Assembly (NCBI GenBank): GCA_019188255.1
Contig: JAETXT010000006.1
Coordinates: forward strand, 62,001-126,000
Length of the DNA: 64,000 nucleotides
Reading direction: 5' to 3'
Source of the DNA: Verticillium longisporum
Lineage: Eukaryota; Ascomycota; Sordariomycetes; Glomerellales; Plectosphaerellaceae
Below are positions 1-11,669 of the stretch, piece after piece. Every line of letters starts with the position of its first letter. Position 1 is the stretch's first letter. The notes under the pieces are model-generated. The model was given only the letters and a program-made list of their open reading frames with translations. It did not search any database and was not told the DNA's origin. Position numbers and translations under genes: made by a program.

Positions 1-69
1 GTCCCATGCGCCCTGGGAGGTTAAACACAACCGTACTAGGTGATAAAACTATCATCTATCGGTTGGCGG

Positions 70-2282
70 TCATCGTAACATGTAAGACAAATCTGGCAAA
101 TTTCGGACGAATTGCTCAATAGTCAGCTCGTTGCTGAGGTCGTCGCTCTTTGATGAAGATCCAGGAGCTGGAACTTCTTCGACTGTCCGAGGGGTCTGCT
201 GCATTATGGTTGGCACAATGGGTGTCTGGGGGTAACTGCTTGGGCATTTGTCGCTTCATTGTCCACCCATCTGCCAAAGCCCCAGTCGTCTGGCTTTGAG
301 ACTGGTGCAGCCTGAGCATGTATCTCCGAGCCAGCAACTTTGGAGAAGTTGTCGACTGATGGTGTCACCATCTCACCCCACTCGTCGTCCTCGTCTTCCT
401 GTGTATCTGCCAGAGGTAGGTTCGTTCGTATAGTGAGGCCCTCCGGAACAGGCGATGCTTTATGCTCGCTCGACTTTTGATTAGGAGAAGACTCGTGGTC
501 TCTGTAACCACGGCCATCTGAAGATGCACGATTCGTCGGTGGGATTTCGCGTGTGCCATCTTGCAACTTATCGCGGCCAGTGGTCCAGTCAAGGGCAGCC
601 TGATCATGCCAGATGTTCGAACTGACAGCCGGCGGTGGCAGACTCACAGGTCGTGACTCGTTAACAAGAATTGCTGGACCAGGTGACTGTCCAATCATGG
701 ATGAGCGTTGAGCGAGGGCCAGGGTGTCATTTTTCTTGAGATGCCTTCGGCTGAAGAAGTTCTCGAGATCGACCTGTGTACTGGCCTTGTCCCATCCAAA
801 GCCATGACCACCTATGCCTTTCGCCACGCCCGTTCGAAAAGGCCTTTGACCTATCGAGTCTTCCTCCATCCAGCGGCGGACCGTCTTCAAGGCATCTGAC
901 CGTACGGTCGATGAGGCCCACGCGATACGAACGTAGTTGTCATCATTTCCCGTATCATATCTTCTGAGTGACTCGTAACGCGAGAGACGATACCACATTC
1001 TCCGTTCAGAGACACTCTCAAAGCTGTCAACAATGACTTGATCAGGTACTTCAACATCCGCGCCTGTTACGTTGCTTGCAGAGAATGCAAATAGGGATTC
1101 AAGGTGCTCGAGGTCGACCTCAAAGGGTTCGTAGTCTGCGACTTTGGACGAAAGAATTTCCGAATGGTCGTTTCCAGGTACGGGATCATCCGCGTGGTTC
1201 TTGGGTACTTGGTTCTCCACCTGAAGTCCGTTCGGCATAACATGAGCTTCAACATAGTCGCCGTTCAATGTGGTTTTATCCTGTCCAGTGACATTCCTTG
1301 CATCGATTCGGTTCGGTGAAGATGACGTGGAATGCCCTTCGCCTACAGCTCCTTCGCTGCTTTCGAGGTCGGTGGCTTTCATGTCAGCTGATTGCGAGAA
1401 CTCAATGGCTATCGGCGATTGGCTTGTGCTTCGCTTTGGTGGAGGCACCAGCTCGGGAGGGATGTTGCTCTTCCTTGCGATACCGTCGTACATCTCCACC
1501 AGTTGGTGCACCTTAGAGGCTCCACGCTCACCAGTGACACCTGGCTCGCCTTCTTCGACGGGCGTGATGGGAGAGTCCTCGCGTGTCGAGTCGTGCGGTC
1601 CGTCGCCATCGGATGTTGATGCCGTGGCCGAGCCAGCTAGCTCGACGTGTGAGTATGGTGGTGTAGGACGATCATCGGCATGGTCTCCGGAGGAAGAATC
1701 ATGGCGGATGGAAATAGCAATAGCAGGACGTGGCGATTGTATTGTAGTCGAAACCTCTGAAGCGTGCGGTGGCATCTTGTGTGGACTCAGCTCAAGACCT
1801 GTCGGCAGTGCTGGGAGGCGTTGGATCTCAGTGAGTGGTCCGGCAACCTCATAGCGTATGTCGTTTGATGAATACTCGGAGGACCATGGATCGTGGGTCA
1901 GGTGATCGGAGGACAGCTTCTTAGACAAGGCTCTACTCCGCTGTCCTGGTGATGTGGACCGACTAATAGGCCACCTGGGTATGCTCTGTTTTCGCTTCGC
2001 CTCGTATTTAGGTGTCAACTGGCCTGCGTCGCTAAGGGTCGCGTCGCCTAAAACCAATGTTCCCCATGTTGTGGATGCAGGCTGCGCAGATTCAGGGGAG
2101 GCCCAATCGCCAAAGGAGTCGTCTTCCAGCCAGGCGGACTGGCTGGATGGTAAAGTTAGGTTGTTCGGTGTTGTCGTGAAGAACGCAGGTGGTGGTGGCT
2201 CAGGATTTGCCTCGGTTGGTGCGTATTGGCTGTTTGATTCGGTATCGGGAGTTGCCCACGGTGAGCCCCATGGATCTTCCAT
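70..2282 (-). CDS. Uncharacterised Ser/Pro-rich fungal protein, one apparent frameshift
   Basis: The ATG at 2282 opens a 692-codon frame whose N-terminus begins MEDPWGSPW. Most of the protein is low-complexity, rich in Ser, Pro, Asp and Glu and probably disordered. A more ordered, Trp/Tyr/Arg-rich block lies around residues 420-510 and includes ERRMWYRLSRYESLRRY and RRWMEEDSIGQRPF. The frame stops at 204, but the next frame continues cleanly to a stop at 70-72 and ends in FVRNLPDLSYMLR. The two frames join if the G5 run at 228-232 were six bases long, giving about 737 residues. No intron with GT..AG of normal length fits there. I do not recognise a catalytic domain. Proteins of this general look have sometimes carried an unsupported glucosidase name in fungal annotations (from memory), and nothing here supports such an activity. 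The gene is divergent from the Cfd1 gene at 2948. Confidence 0.75.
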
Positions 2283-2947
2283 CGTGACGTCTGAGTAGGC
2301 ATGTTTGTGGTCGCGACAGCGAACGGTGGGGTTGCGCTGTCAAAGGCAGGACGTCGTTACGCGCACATGGCCGCGAGCTCCGGCAACCAGTGAACCAGTG
2401 ATGCTAGTTCCGAATTCAGAACGGTTGAGTCAAGTCTTGTTTAAATGATGGGTGTACGGGTATTTCTCCAAGCTCAATTATAAGAAGATTTCGGAAGACA
2501 CGGGTATTTGGATGCTTCTGATTCACTGCTGCCTGGTTGAAAGGCACCTTGCACATCAAGGGCGAGGCTTTGGAAATCTGTCTCAAGGTCTCAGCCCCTG
2601 CGATGGTCCAGATCTCGCTTACCTAATGAAGCTGACCAGAGACGCCAGCCTCATATCGATTGTCAATGTTACAGAGCAGCGAGTGGCAACTCACAATGAC
2701 CCCTTGTCGTTGTTCTCAACTAAAATGTTTAAGATGCTGGTCCTTTTGCGATCGGAGAAGATAGTAAATGCTTACGTTCTTACTCTGTAGTGACTGAATG
2801 ATTGATTCGCCTCGAGAGGCAACTTGCTGACCAAGCATCTGAGCCGACCATCGGCCCCCACCTCATCAAGTCCGGTCCTCAGCGAGCTCAAAGCACAAAA
2901 GGATTACACAATTGCGTACCAAACTCCTTGTTCGCCATACCATCAAG
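2283..2947. other. Intergenic, shared upstream region of two divergent genes
   Basis: About 665 bp lie between the start of the minus-strand Ser/Pro-rich gene and the start of the plus-strand Cfd1 gene. Small ORFs are present but none shows a domain or coding bias I can support. It presumably contains both promoters. Confidence 0.6.
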
Positions 2948-3904
2948 ATGTCACTTTCAAAGGTCAAACACATCGTTCTGGTATGTTTTTAGAACGTCAC
3001 CACATAGCGCCTCTGTTGACCCCAATAGGTTTTGTCCGGCAAGGGTGGCGTGGGCAAGTCGTCCGTGACTACTCAGCTGGCTCTGTCTCTGACTCTTGCG
3101 GGGCATTCTGTTGGTGTTCTTGACGTCGACTTGACGGGGCCATCGATTCCACGAATGCTCTCCATCGAAAATGCCAAAGTGACACAGGCCCCAGGCGGCT
3201 GGGTGCCTGTGCCTGTTCATGAGTCGAGCCATGAGCAGGGTATTGGGTCTTTTCGAGCAATGAGCCTGGGATTTCTTCTTCCGCGACGTGGAGATGCCGT
3301 TGTATGGCGAGGCCCCAAAAAGACCGCCATGGTCCGGCAGTTCCTTTCCGATGTTCTCTGGGATGAGACTGATTACTTGCTCATCGACACCCCGCCCGGA
3401 ACAAGCGATGAACACATCTCGCTGGCAGAGACCCTCCTGCGGGACGCTTTTCCTGGACAAGTTGCCGGCGCGGTTGTTGTGACGACCCCGCAAGCTGTGG
3501 CAACGGCAGACGTTCGTAAAGAACTCAATTTTTGCGCAAAAACCAACCTCAAGGTCCTCGGCGTCATCGAGAACATGAGCGGCTTTGTGTGCCCGCACTG
3601 CGCCGAGTGCACCGACATTTTCAGCTCTGGCGGCGGCCTCATCATGGCCGACGAGTTTTCCGTACCGTTCCTCGGCACGGTACCCATTGATCCCCAGTTT
3701 GGCGAACTTGTGGAGACGGGCAAGAGACCACTGTACCCCCAGGGCACCAAAATTGATGGTCGTGATATCAGTGCGGCAGCGGAAGTACAGATTCCAGACG
3801 GCGACACGTTGGTGGAGAAGTATCGAGCCTGCTCGCTGGCACACATTTTCGCAGGCATTGCCGAGAAGCTTACCACTACCATTGCCACAGCAGGGCAGCC
3901 CTGA
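2948..3904 (+). CDS. cfd1: Cytosolic Fe-S cluster assembly scaffold ATPase Cfd1 (NUBP2 family)
   Basis: Two exons, 2948..2980 and 3029..3904, flank a 48-nt intron (donor GTATGT, acceptor AATAG) and give 302 residues. The first exon supplies [11 protein letters not shown] and splices in frame to [12 protein letters not shown], the deviant P-loop of Mrp/NBP35 ATPases (residues 15-23). A Walker-B-like segment [12 protein letters not shown] follows near residue 126. The C-terminal bridging-cluster motif CPHC lies at about 199-202, with a further Cys at 205. There is no long N-terminal four-cysteine extension, which separates Cfd1 from Nbp35. In yeast Cfd1 and Nbp35 form the heteromeric scaffold on which cytosolic 4Fe-4S clusters are assembled before transfer to Nar1 and the CIA targeting complex. 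A frame opening at 3032 with TTG is only the second-exon reading and misses the true start. The reading frame is intact. Confidence 0.95.
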
Positions 3905-4857
3905 GTGATCAGCTTATGCGATGATTAAACCCCATGGCAAGAATGCACATCAAGAACATCAAGCTCAGCTTCACAGCGCATCGGAGGAGAAGGCTGCGAA
4001 TGCCGAAGCCAAGCCGCCGCACAGGACAGGCTTGGCACGCTGGAGAATGCCCCAGCGCATCATAGACAGCGATGCGAGGCCTGATCATAGGTATCACCAG
4101 AAGTGCTTCAACCTTACTAGACAAGTCGAAGGAAATGAGGATGCATACTAGGACAGTAGTTGATCTACGGATCAGAAGGCCCAAAAGCGCTCAAAGCGCA
4201 TGCATTGGCCATGCAAACCTGTCACAACGAAGACGCACATGATTTAATGACCATCACTTTCTCGTTGCCTCGAATCGGTGATCGACACTCCCAATTGGAC
4301 TGGCTGATGACGTCTGAACTCCACCTTGCTGTCACCCCACCATTTAAAAATCGGATGGTGGCATCAAAGAAAACAAAGCAGACAGGGCCAGCCGCCAGGG
4401 CGAGTGAGCCAGTGCGCTTAGGGGACCTGTTTTGGTGGACAATGCCACTAAAATGCTGCCAGGAGGCTCTTCTTCAGCGGCTTCAGCGGTCACTGCGGGC
4501 TGTCCCGGAGTACACTCAGGCACTTGTTCCTGCTGGCAGTTAAACCCCGCCGCCCGCCCTGGAGATGCCCAACATCCGACCGCATTTTTTCCAACCCAAC
4601 CTTCAATCGATCGAACGAAAATCTCTCACCGACACTCTTGCACGCAAGCGGTTACCTTTTACATGAGAAGTTTCTTGATCTTCCATTTCAATCCACGTGT
4701 CGACTCTCTGTGGAGAGCTTGACACCCAAGGGTCTTTGCATCCTGCCCACTTCGCAAAACCCCGCCTCGACGTCGCCGGGAGCCGCAACACCACAAAACT
4801 TTGCGCGTGCTTGACGATCGCAAAATATCACGAGATCAGTTGCAGCGTCAACATTCC
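3905..4857. other. Intergenic region between cfd1 and the SPE2 leader
   Basis: About 950 bp without a gene I can support. The first part presumably holds the cfd1 3' UTR. From about 4,550 the sequence becomes pyrimidine-rich on the plus strand, as is common upstream of fungal transcription starts, and leads into the probable SPE2 leader. Confidence 0.5.
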
Positions 4858-4941
4858 ATGAACTCCAGCAAGATCCTGCGCTTCCTCTCTAAGCCTGCCA
4901 AGTATGCCCGCCTCTGGCTTGCTGCACCATGCTGCCGCTGA
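4858..4941 (+). promoter_or_regulatory. Candidate upstream ORF in the SPE2 mRNA leader (27 codons)
   Basis: An ATG at 4858 opens a 27-residue basic peptide frame (starts MNSSKILRFLSK, ends AAPCCR) that stops at 4939-4941, about 390 bp before the decarboxylase start. A second, longer frame (4904..5161, 85 codons, starting MPASGLLHH) overlaps it and also ends before the main ORF. AdoMetDC mRNAs of plants and mammals carry uORFs that mediate polyamine control of translation, so a uORF here would make biological sense. I have no evidence for transcript extent or conservation, so this is inference. Confidence 0.3.
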
Positions 4942-5332
4942 CCTCAACATAGGCCTCGATAACAGCACCCAGCCCAATACCGACCATCTCCTCGTCGAGC
5001 TCCCCCACGGGCTTCCATCCTCAACCTTACACTCCAGGCCCCTCGTCTGCTGGGTCCGATACTCCACCAGTATCGGTGTCTGTCAGATCGAGGCCTGCTC
5101 CCGGCGTCAACATTCCGCTGCCCAGGATCCTCCTGCTCCCGCTCCAGACTCGACCCCCTAACGTCCCTCGAGAGACGTTGACACTTTTACACTACTCATT
5201 GTAGCTGGCGCTGCCAGCCTCACCGATCACTCGCCTTCCTGTGGGCCTACTCTCTCAAACGGGTTTGTTTGAGCGGCAGCTAGTGCTCCACGGACTTTGC
5301 GACAATAGAAAAAGCAAATCCAGCCTGTGAAG

Positions 5333-6912
5333 ATGACGTCGGTTCCTACCAACTATACCTTCTCGCCATCCGAGGGCACTCCTCACCTGACCATCAATCA
5401 TGATGTTGCGGCCGAGCTAGACTCTAGCAATGCTTTTGAGGGTACGTCGTTGTAACCTCTACCTGTCACCAATTGATGGTTCCTGACTGTTTCACGCGTA
5501 GGCCCTGAGAAACTACTTGAGGTGTGGTTTGCGCCCAGTCCGACCTCGCTACCCCCGAGCGCTCAGCCTAACGGTCTCAAGGCCGTCTCAGCCGACGAAT
5601 GGGTAGGCATGCTTGATATGGTCAACTGCAAAATTCTATCTGTCCTCGAGTCCGAGACGGTCGACGCCTACTTGCTATCCGAGTCTAGCTTGTTTGTCTT
5701 CCCCCACAAGCTGATTCTCAAGACGTGCGGGACCACGACTCTGCTCCTCGGGCTCCAGCGCCTCCTGCATATTGCCGCGCAACATGCTGGATTCCCTTTG
5801 CCAATGCCTCACTCGCTACCGACATCAAGGCCGCGGCCACGCCCTACCGCGTCTTCTACAGCCGCAAGAACTTCCTCTTCCCCGACAAGCAGCAAGGTCC
5901 GCACCGCAGCTGGAAGCAAGAGGTGAAGTATCTTGATGACATGTTCGAGGGAGGCAGTGCCTATATGGTAGGCAAGATGAACGGCGATCATTGGTACCTT
6001 TACATCACTTCGCCGAATGAATCGATCACACCTCCCCGCACCCCTGAGGAAAACGATGGTCGGGGCCACATTGCCAGGATTCCTGCTAGCATCCTACGAG
6101 GCGCCGACGAGCCCAGCGATGAGACGCTCGAGATCCTCATGACCGACCTCGATGAAGAGAACGCGAAGCAATTTTACCTTGAAAACGCAAGCGCTCTGGC
6201 AAGCGAGCAGCTTGCAGCTCGGGCGCAAAAGGCCCGTGATGAGGCGCGCCAAAGTCTTGGGGACCTCACTAACGGCCAGCAGATCGATGAAGATGTCGAC
6301 GTTTTCAGCAACGGAAGTGACGCTGAGGCGCCCGAGCAGGTGCTTACTGAGGCCTTGACCACCGAGGGTCATGCTCTCGGCACCGTCGTCTCCGAAGCCT
6401 GCGGCCTCTCTAATGTCTATCCGACCAGCAGGTATCCGGACGCACGCGTCGATGCGTACCTGTTCAGTCCGTGTGGCTTCTCGGCAAACGGCGTCGTGCC
6501 GGCGGCTCCTCAGGGCAATGCCGAGGACGGGAAGAGCAGCTCGATTCATTACTTCACCGTGCACGTCACGCCGGAGCCCAACTGCTCCTTCGCGTCGTTC
6601 GAGACCAATGTTCCTGGTGGCCAGTCAGGTCGCACGACGTCAGAAATTATCGAACATGTCGTCGACATCTTTAAGCCTGGTCGCTTCAGTGTGACGCTGT
6701 TCGAGGCTAAGGGCCGTGCTGCCGACCCAAACGTTGCGAACGAAGGCAAACTTCCTTCAACGGCATCCCAGCGCCTACTAGCCCCTGTCCCAGGCTATCG
6801 ACGGCTCGACCGCATTGTTCATGACTTTGAGGACTACGATCTTGTGTTCCGCTTTTACGAAAAGGAAGGCTGGGCTGGGGGTCGCGGCGCGCGTGTGGGT
6901 GAGGCTATGTAG
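5333..6912 (+). CDS. SPE2: S-adenosylmethionine decarboxylase proenzyme, one apparent frameshift
   Basis: Exon 1 is 5333..5441 and the intron is 5442..5501 (GTACGT..CGTAG). Exon 2 starts at 5502 and restores the family motif [12 protein letters not shown]. The self-processing site is visible as [10 protein letters not shown], where cleavage between Glu97 and Ser98 generates the pyruvoyl group. KTCGTT follows. After about codon 133 the frame changes: the second frame (from about 5,800) carries [33 protein letters not shown], the donor-Cys motif [10 protein letters not shown] and [11 protein letters not shown], and ends at 6912. One extra C in the C3 run at 5794-5796 would make a continuous protein of about 506 residues, the usual fungal length. 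No intron explains the shift. The enzyme makes decarboxylated AdoMet, the aminopropyl donor for spermidine synthesis. A broken SPE2 would be deleterious, so a sequencing deletion is the likeliest explanation. Confidence 0.93.
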
Positions 6913-7487
6913 CGACCTGGATCGGTGTGTACCTTACCTGCCTGAGGTAGTACATATTTGCGAGCGGGACATATTATCAGTGTGAGCCACCAAAATTACT
7001 TTGGCTAGAATATTTTGATACCACTCTTCTCTCCGCATCGCACAGACGGGCGAACAACCGTGCTTTATGTGCTTTGTGTGTTTGATCGCATGCGTGTCAG
7101 CGAGGAGAGGACAGACGCCGAGGCGAATTCGAGGCAAGCTCTTCGTAAACCACGCGCCCTGCCTAGCTCTATGACGCTGCGTGTTACTTTTATTGATAGC
7201 TCCGGCATCCCCCAAATAGGATATCTGAAAGTATGCATATTGTCCATCGTGTCAAGGATTGCTCGGGTAAACAAGGTTGCATATGTCGTACCGTCCCGCC
7301 CCTATAGGGCTAAGCTTGAGTATGATCCCGACAAGATTCCTACTTGAAGATCGCCATCCAGACGGAGAGCGTCGGTCCCTGCATCCTGTCTCGGAAAGGT
7401 GGTGAGGGGTGTATATTCAGCTGACTAACAGGGGGTCTTGTTCCCGAAATCCCGGAACGGTAATTCTTTGATGGTGATTTCCAAAGT
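6913..7487. other. Convergent 3' intergenic region
   Basis: About 575 bp between the stop of SPE2 (+) and the stop of the dehydrogenase gene (-). It presumably contains both 3' UTRs and terminators. I see no gene in it. Confidence 0.6.
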
Positions 7488-8570
7488 TCACCCACTATTG
7501 GTCGTCCTGGGGAAACCTCGCACCCCCTGCCTCCGAATTTCGTCCATCAACTGCATTACGCGCAACGTCTCTGCCCACGGCATGATTGCGCTCTCTGTCC
7601 TGCCAGCCGCAATATCGAGCGCGACGGCGTCAGCCTCCCAGTAGAATCCCATGCCAGGCCTCTCAAAGTCGTACTTTTTCTCCTCGCCATTCAATTTCTT
7701 GACGGTGAAAGAACCTGGCACCGATGCGGCCACACCCTCGACAACGACGGTGCCTTCGCTGCCCTCCACTCTGCAGAATTCCGGGGCACTCTTGACCGAG
7801 GTGTTCGAAGTAACGATACTCTGGCAACCATCTGCGTAGAGGAAAATGGCCGACATGCCAACGTCGATGCCGTCGGAGAGAGTCTGGGCGGCCAGAACCT
7901 TGGGCGTCTCCGGCGCCTTCTTTAGGCCCTCGGCACCACCCAGCGGTGGCTCAGAGCCTACAATGCCCCACGTTAGGCTGTAAATGCCAATGTCCAGTAG
8001 GCTGCCAGCCCCGAGGGCGGGGTTCTTGAGGCGCGATTCAGGCCCGAGCGAGGCAATCTTTTGGTCCATGGAAAAGTCGCAAAACGTCCGATGGATCTTG
8101 CCGATAGCTTTCTCCTCATGGAGCACTTTCTGCAGCGATCGAACGAGCGGGTAAAAGCGCGTCCACATGGCTTCCATGACGAAGACGCCCTTGGCCTTGG
8201 CGGCAGCAAAGACTTCTCGCGCCTCAGCGGTCGTCAACGTGAAGGCCTTCTCGCAGAGAACATGCTTGCCATGGCGAATGGCGTCGAGGGCATTCTGCTT
8301 GTGAAAGGCATGGGGTGTGCCAATGTAAATGATGTCTACGTTGGGGTCGGCATAGACCTGCTCGTAGCTGCCGTAGACGGTGGGCGAGTGGCCAGGGAGG
8401 TGCTCGGCGACGAAATTCTTTCCTTTAACCTCGGAGGACGACCCGATGGCCTGAATAATATGATTGGCACGGGCGTCTGAGCGCTCGAGAACTAGGTCCT
8501 TGACGAACCATGACGAGATGAGGCCCGTTGCAATGATCCCCCAGCGAAGATTCGGCTTCTGATCGGCCAT
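7488..8570 (-). CDS. Gfo/Idh/MocA-family NAD(P)-dependent dehydrogenase (dimeric dihydrodiol / D-xylose dehydrogenase type)
   Basis: A 360-residue intact frame. The start at 8570 (MADQKPNLRWGII) is preferred over an in-frame ATG at 8645 because the Rossmann fold begins within ten residues, as in the family; the upstream 25 codons would be an unusual extension. Seen are the dinucleotide-binding segment GIIATGLISS, the phosphate/cofactor region VDIIYIGTPHAFH, the CEK motif at about 106-108 that supplies the catalytic Lys, and LLDIGIYSLTWGI in the substrate half. Family members oxidise trans-dihydrodiols or aldopyranoses such as D-xylose with NADP; the actual substrate cannot be read from the sequence. 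The gene lies downstream of, and in the same direction as, a sugar transporter, which fits a sugar-metabolism role but does not prove it. Confidence 0.9.
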   Translation of the reverse strand: MADQKPNLRWGIIATGLISSWFVKDLVLERSDARANHIIQAIGSSSEVKGKNFVAEHLPGHSPTVYGSYEQVYADPNVDIIYIGTPHAFHKQNALDAIRHGKHVLCEKAFTLTTAEAREVFAAAKAKGVFVMEAMWTRFYPLVRSLQKVLHEEKAIGKIHRTFCDFSMDQKIASLGPESRLKNPALGAGSLLDIGIYSLTWGIVGSEPPLGGAEGLKKAPETPKVLAAQTLSDGIDVGMSAIFLYADGCQSIVTSNTSVKSAPEFCRVEGSEGTVVVEGVAASVPGSFTVKKLNGEEKKYDFERPGMGFYWEADAVALDIAAGRTESAIMPWAETLRVMQLMDEIRRQGVRGFPRTTNSG

Positions 8571-9467
8571 GTTGTAGGTGTTGTAATGGATTGTGGGAAA
8601 CGATGTCTGGGAGGATACTGATGGTGCGAGCTTTGCACGTTTCACGCATCAGGTCTCGCCGCTCTTATATACTTCCTCAGACCATCAATCAGCCGGATGC
8701 CGCTCCGCCATTCTGTTCGTGAGGCGATGCGATCTTTATTTGGTCTGGAGAAATTGAGGGGCCGATCGAGAGCTAAAGGAGGGGAAATATCAGTCTGCCC
8801 CGACACTCCCCGGTGTTAGTGGTCGTCAGGACGGGCGCTACTGCACACTGCACGCACCCCACTCACTTTCTCCGAAGCATGGCCACGAGGGACTTGAAGG
8901 ATAGGGCAAGCCAGAAGATGTGCATGACGAATGTGACATGAGTAGCCACAGATCAGATAGGCCATTCGTGAGTGTCATGCGCCCCTTGTCGGATCATGCG
9001 TACCCAATGCTCAAACAACCAGGGCTGTCTAAAAGGTACTGCAGATTGTGTCTGCCCCACAGGGCGACAAGCCAGCGGAGCGGTTGGGGTGTAACCTTCC
9101 CCCAAAACGTGCTTCATGTGAGTTGTTGCGGCAAGGGTGCTCTGGTTTGCCGCGTTCCCACAGCCTCGCCTGTTGAACTGGTTTTGCTTGACTTGGTTCC
9201 GAATCAGACTGAACTAGTGGTTTCCTTCATACGTTCTTCTCGATATGAAACCAGAGTCCGCTTTGATCCTACTGACTAGGTATGTTCTGTAGCGAGTGTG
9301 CTGCCCTCAAAAATGCATCGCCCCGCGGTTTCAAGCCAGGAATGAGACCAAAAGATGAGATGGTATTTCGCACACTTGGAGCGAATGATGGAAAGAAACT
9401 TTGCAAAACACAGTACAGTCTTGTTGTACAATTATATCCACACTACCAAGATAACCGAATTCCCAGT
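8571..9467. other. Intergenic region upstream of the dehydrogenase gene
   Basis: About 900 bp between the dehydrogenase start and the transporter stop, both on the minus strand. It would hold the dehydrogenase promoter and the transporter 3' UTR. No gene seen. Confidence 0.55.
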
Positions 9468-11166
9468 TTAACGGCCCTGCCCTGCCACCTCGACCTGCTT
9501 GATGTGGTCGTCGCTGTTGGACTTTTCATCCATGCGTCCATGCTCTACGTCATTTAGCTTGTCCCGGCTGGACGACTTGCCTTCGAAAAGCTCGCGGATC
9601 TCCTCCAGCGTGTGCCCCTTGGTTTCGGGGAATAGGAACCAGATGACTGCGAGCAGAACTGCCAGAATGCAGCAAAAGACAATATAGTATCGCCAGCCGA
9701 TCGCTTTCATAACAATGGGATTGACCTGGTTGCCGACAATAAGACCGGTAAAGGTTGACACATACATGACCGACAGGCCACGTGAGCGCAGCGTGTAGGG
9801 AAAGATTTCGACAGTATAAGCAGCCAGAAGTGGTGACCAGGCCATGGCGTAGAAGAAGAATGTGATGAAGATGAAGGCAACAGCAGCCCTTCCCGCCTCA
9901 GCGCTTTGTGAGCTGATAAAGTATGACGACAGTCCGGTCCAGATGATGTATGAAACAAGCATGCCACCAGTAGACACAAGGAACAATGTACGACGACCGA
10001 TGCGGTCCACCATCATGGCGCCCACGAAGACGGCTGACAGCCAGTTGGAAATGTTGAGGAGACCGTTGATGAGCGTCTGAGTCTTGCTGTCTGTGATTCC
10101 AATAGTGTTCAGAACGAGAGCGAGGTAGTACGAGAGAATGTTGACACCGTTCCACTGGGCAAACCAGCCGACAATCGCAGCGATGAGGGTCCTCTTGCGG
10201 TTTGCGGGCGTACGAATGAGCTCCATCCAAGAGTTTTGAGACATGACGTCTGCTTCTTGCGTTACGACAGTCTCGATCTCCTGCATCTCAAAGTTGACCA
10301 GCGGTGAGTTCAAATCGCCTCCGGCGTGGAAGTCGGCAAGTATCTTGCGAGCCTCTTGTGTTCGACCGCGGGCAATGAGCCACCGGGGCGACTCGGGGAG
10401 AAACCAGATGCCGAGCAATTGAATGGCGGGAAGAGCGCCTTGTAGTAGAGATGGCAGTCGCCAACTCCATGTCGAGTCGATTCGAAGCGTGCCATATGTG
10501 CACCATGCCGCAATGATGCCGCCCAGGTACTGTCTTTTGTCAGCCGCATGATCATTGCCTCTGAGGTGTAAAAGGGAAGCTTACGAAGGATGTTTGATAC
10601 AGTGCCGTTAACTTTCCTCGGTGGGTCGGATAGGCGAGCTCGGCAATGAGGATTGGGCTAGGTTGGGCAAGGAAGCTGGTGAAGAAACCGAGCACAGCAC
10701 GAGCAATGATAAAGGTGTGCATATTCTGTGACACGGCCTGCATGACTGCAAATGCGATGCACGTCAAGAGCCCAATGACGATTGGGGGCTTCCTACCAAA
10801 TCGATCGCATATCCACGTAACGAGAAACAGAGCGACGACCTTGCCAGCAGGATAGACCGCGTTCATGGCTCCGAGAGTGGCACCTTCGGGGCTGCCAAAG
10901 TATCTACGCCATTGCGGCAGTGATTGGAGGCCGTTCATCATGGATCCGTCGTATCCGATCGAGGCAGACGAGATGAGTGGGGTCATGATGAGAAGATTGA
11001 GTTTGATGAGGTGCGGCGTGCGGTACCATGGCTTCGCGTCGACGGGAAGGACCTATGACGTGTGAGCCTGATCTTCAGAGCATTCAACGGACAGATTCCA
11101 TACGGACGCGAGGCCACTTCCTGCGACCTCTGTAGCCTCTGGTGTTTCCTTCTGGGCAAGACCCAT
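9468..11166 (-). CDS. MFS sugar-porter family transporter (hexose/lactose permease-like)
   Basis: Three exons, 11166..11104, 11052..10585 and 10529..9468, are separated by introns of 51 and 55 nt (donors GTATGG and GTAAGC, acceptors ATAG and ACAG). All joins keep frame and give about 530 residues. The N-terminus is MGLAQKETPEATEV, followed by DAKPWYRTPHLIKLNLLIM and the helix-1 motif SASIGYDGSMMNGLQ. Sugar-porter signatures are present: DRFGRKPP after helix 2, SFYLGGIIAAW, PESPRWLIARGR before the central loop, VDRIGRRTLF in the second half, and FPETKGHTLEEI after helix 12. These predict a plasma-membrane, 12-helix sugar:proton symporter or facilitator; the sugar is not identifiable. The highly charged C-terminal tail is typical. 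It lies in the same direction as the neighbouring Gfo/Idh/MocA dehydrogenase. The frame is intact. Confidence 0.93.
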
Positions 11167-11669
11167 GACGATTGACGTGCAGTGTGAGGCGGGAGAGAAA
11201 GATAAGGGATGATCGTCAGCCTGTCGCAGGTGATGCTCTAGCAAGAGACTGGAACCATGCGACAGAGAGCGAAGTCTCTCGACTCTTATGAAGACGTCAA
11301 AGACGATTGCTAGTTGCATGACCCAACGATATGGTGCGCTGCCGAACCCCAGCTTCGAGTTACATGGAACCCCACGGGGCAAAGGTCAGTAATGGTCTCG
11401 GATGAAAGTATGGAGAAAACGCTAGAAAAGTGGGAAGCTAGTGGTGTTTTGGGGCCCGAGTCATGCACTCAGGGGTCTCTGACAGCATCCACATTGACCT
11501 GGGGATAATCGGTAGGCCCTCTGACTGGCCGTTCGCCGTCATCGTCTCCGAATTGATGTTCCGTGGCTCGGAACAACGCTAATGAGAACCAATAACATAA
11601 TGGACCGACCGGAACCACCTCTTCAGCTGCTTCTCATCGCGTCTTTCACCTCAAAATGAACCTTTAAAA
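11167..11669. other. Intergenic region upstream of the transporter
   Basis: About 500 bp between the transporter start and the 3' end of the truncated minus-strand gene. It probably contains the transporter promoter. No gene or repeat recognised. Confidence 0.5.

Noticed and set aside
1270..1854. 194-codon plus-strand frame within the Ser/Pro-rich gene
   Set aside because: Complement of a low-complexity coding region; no independent evidence.
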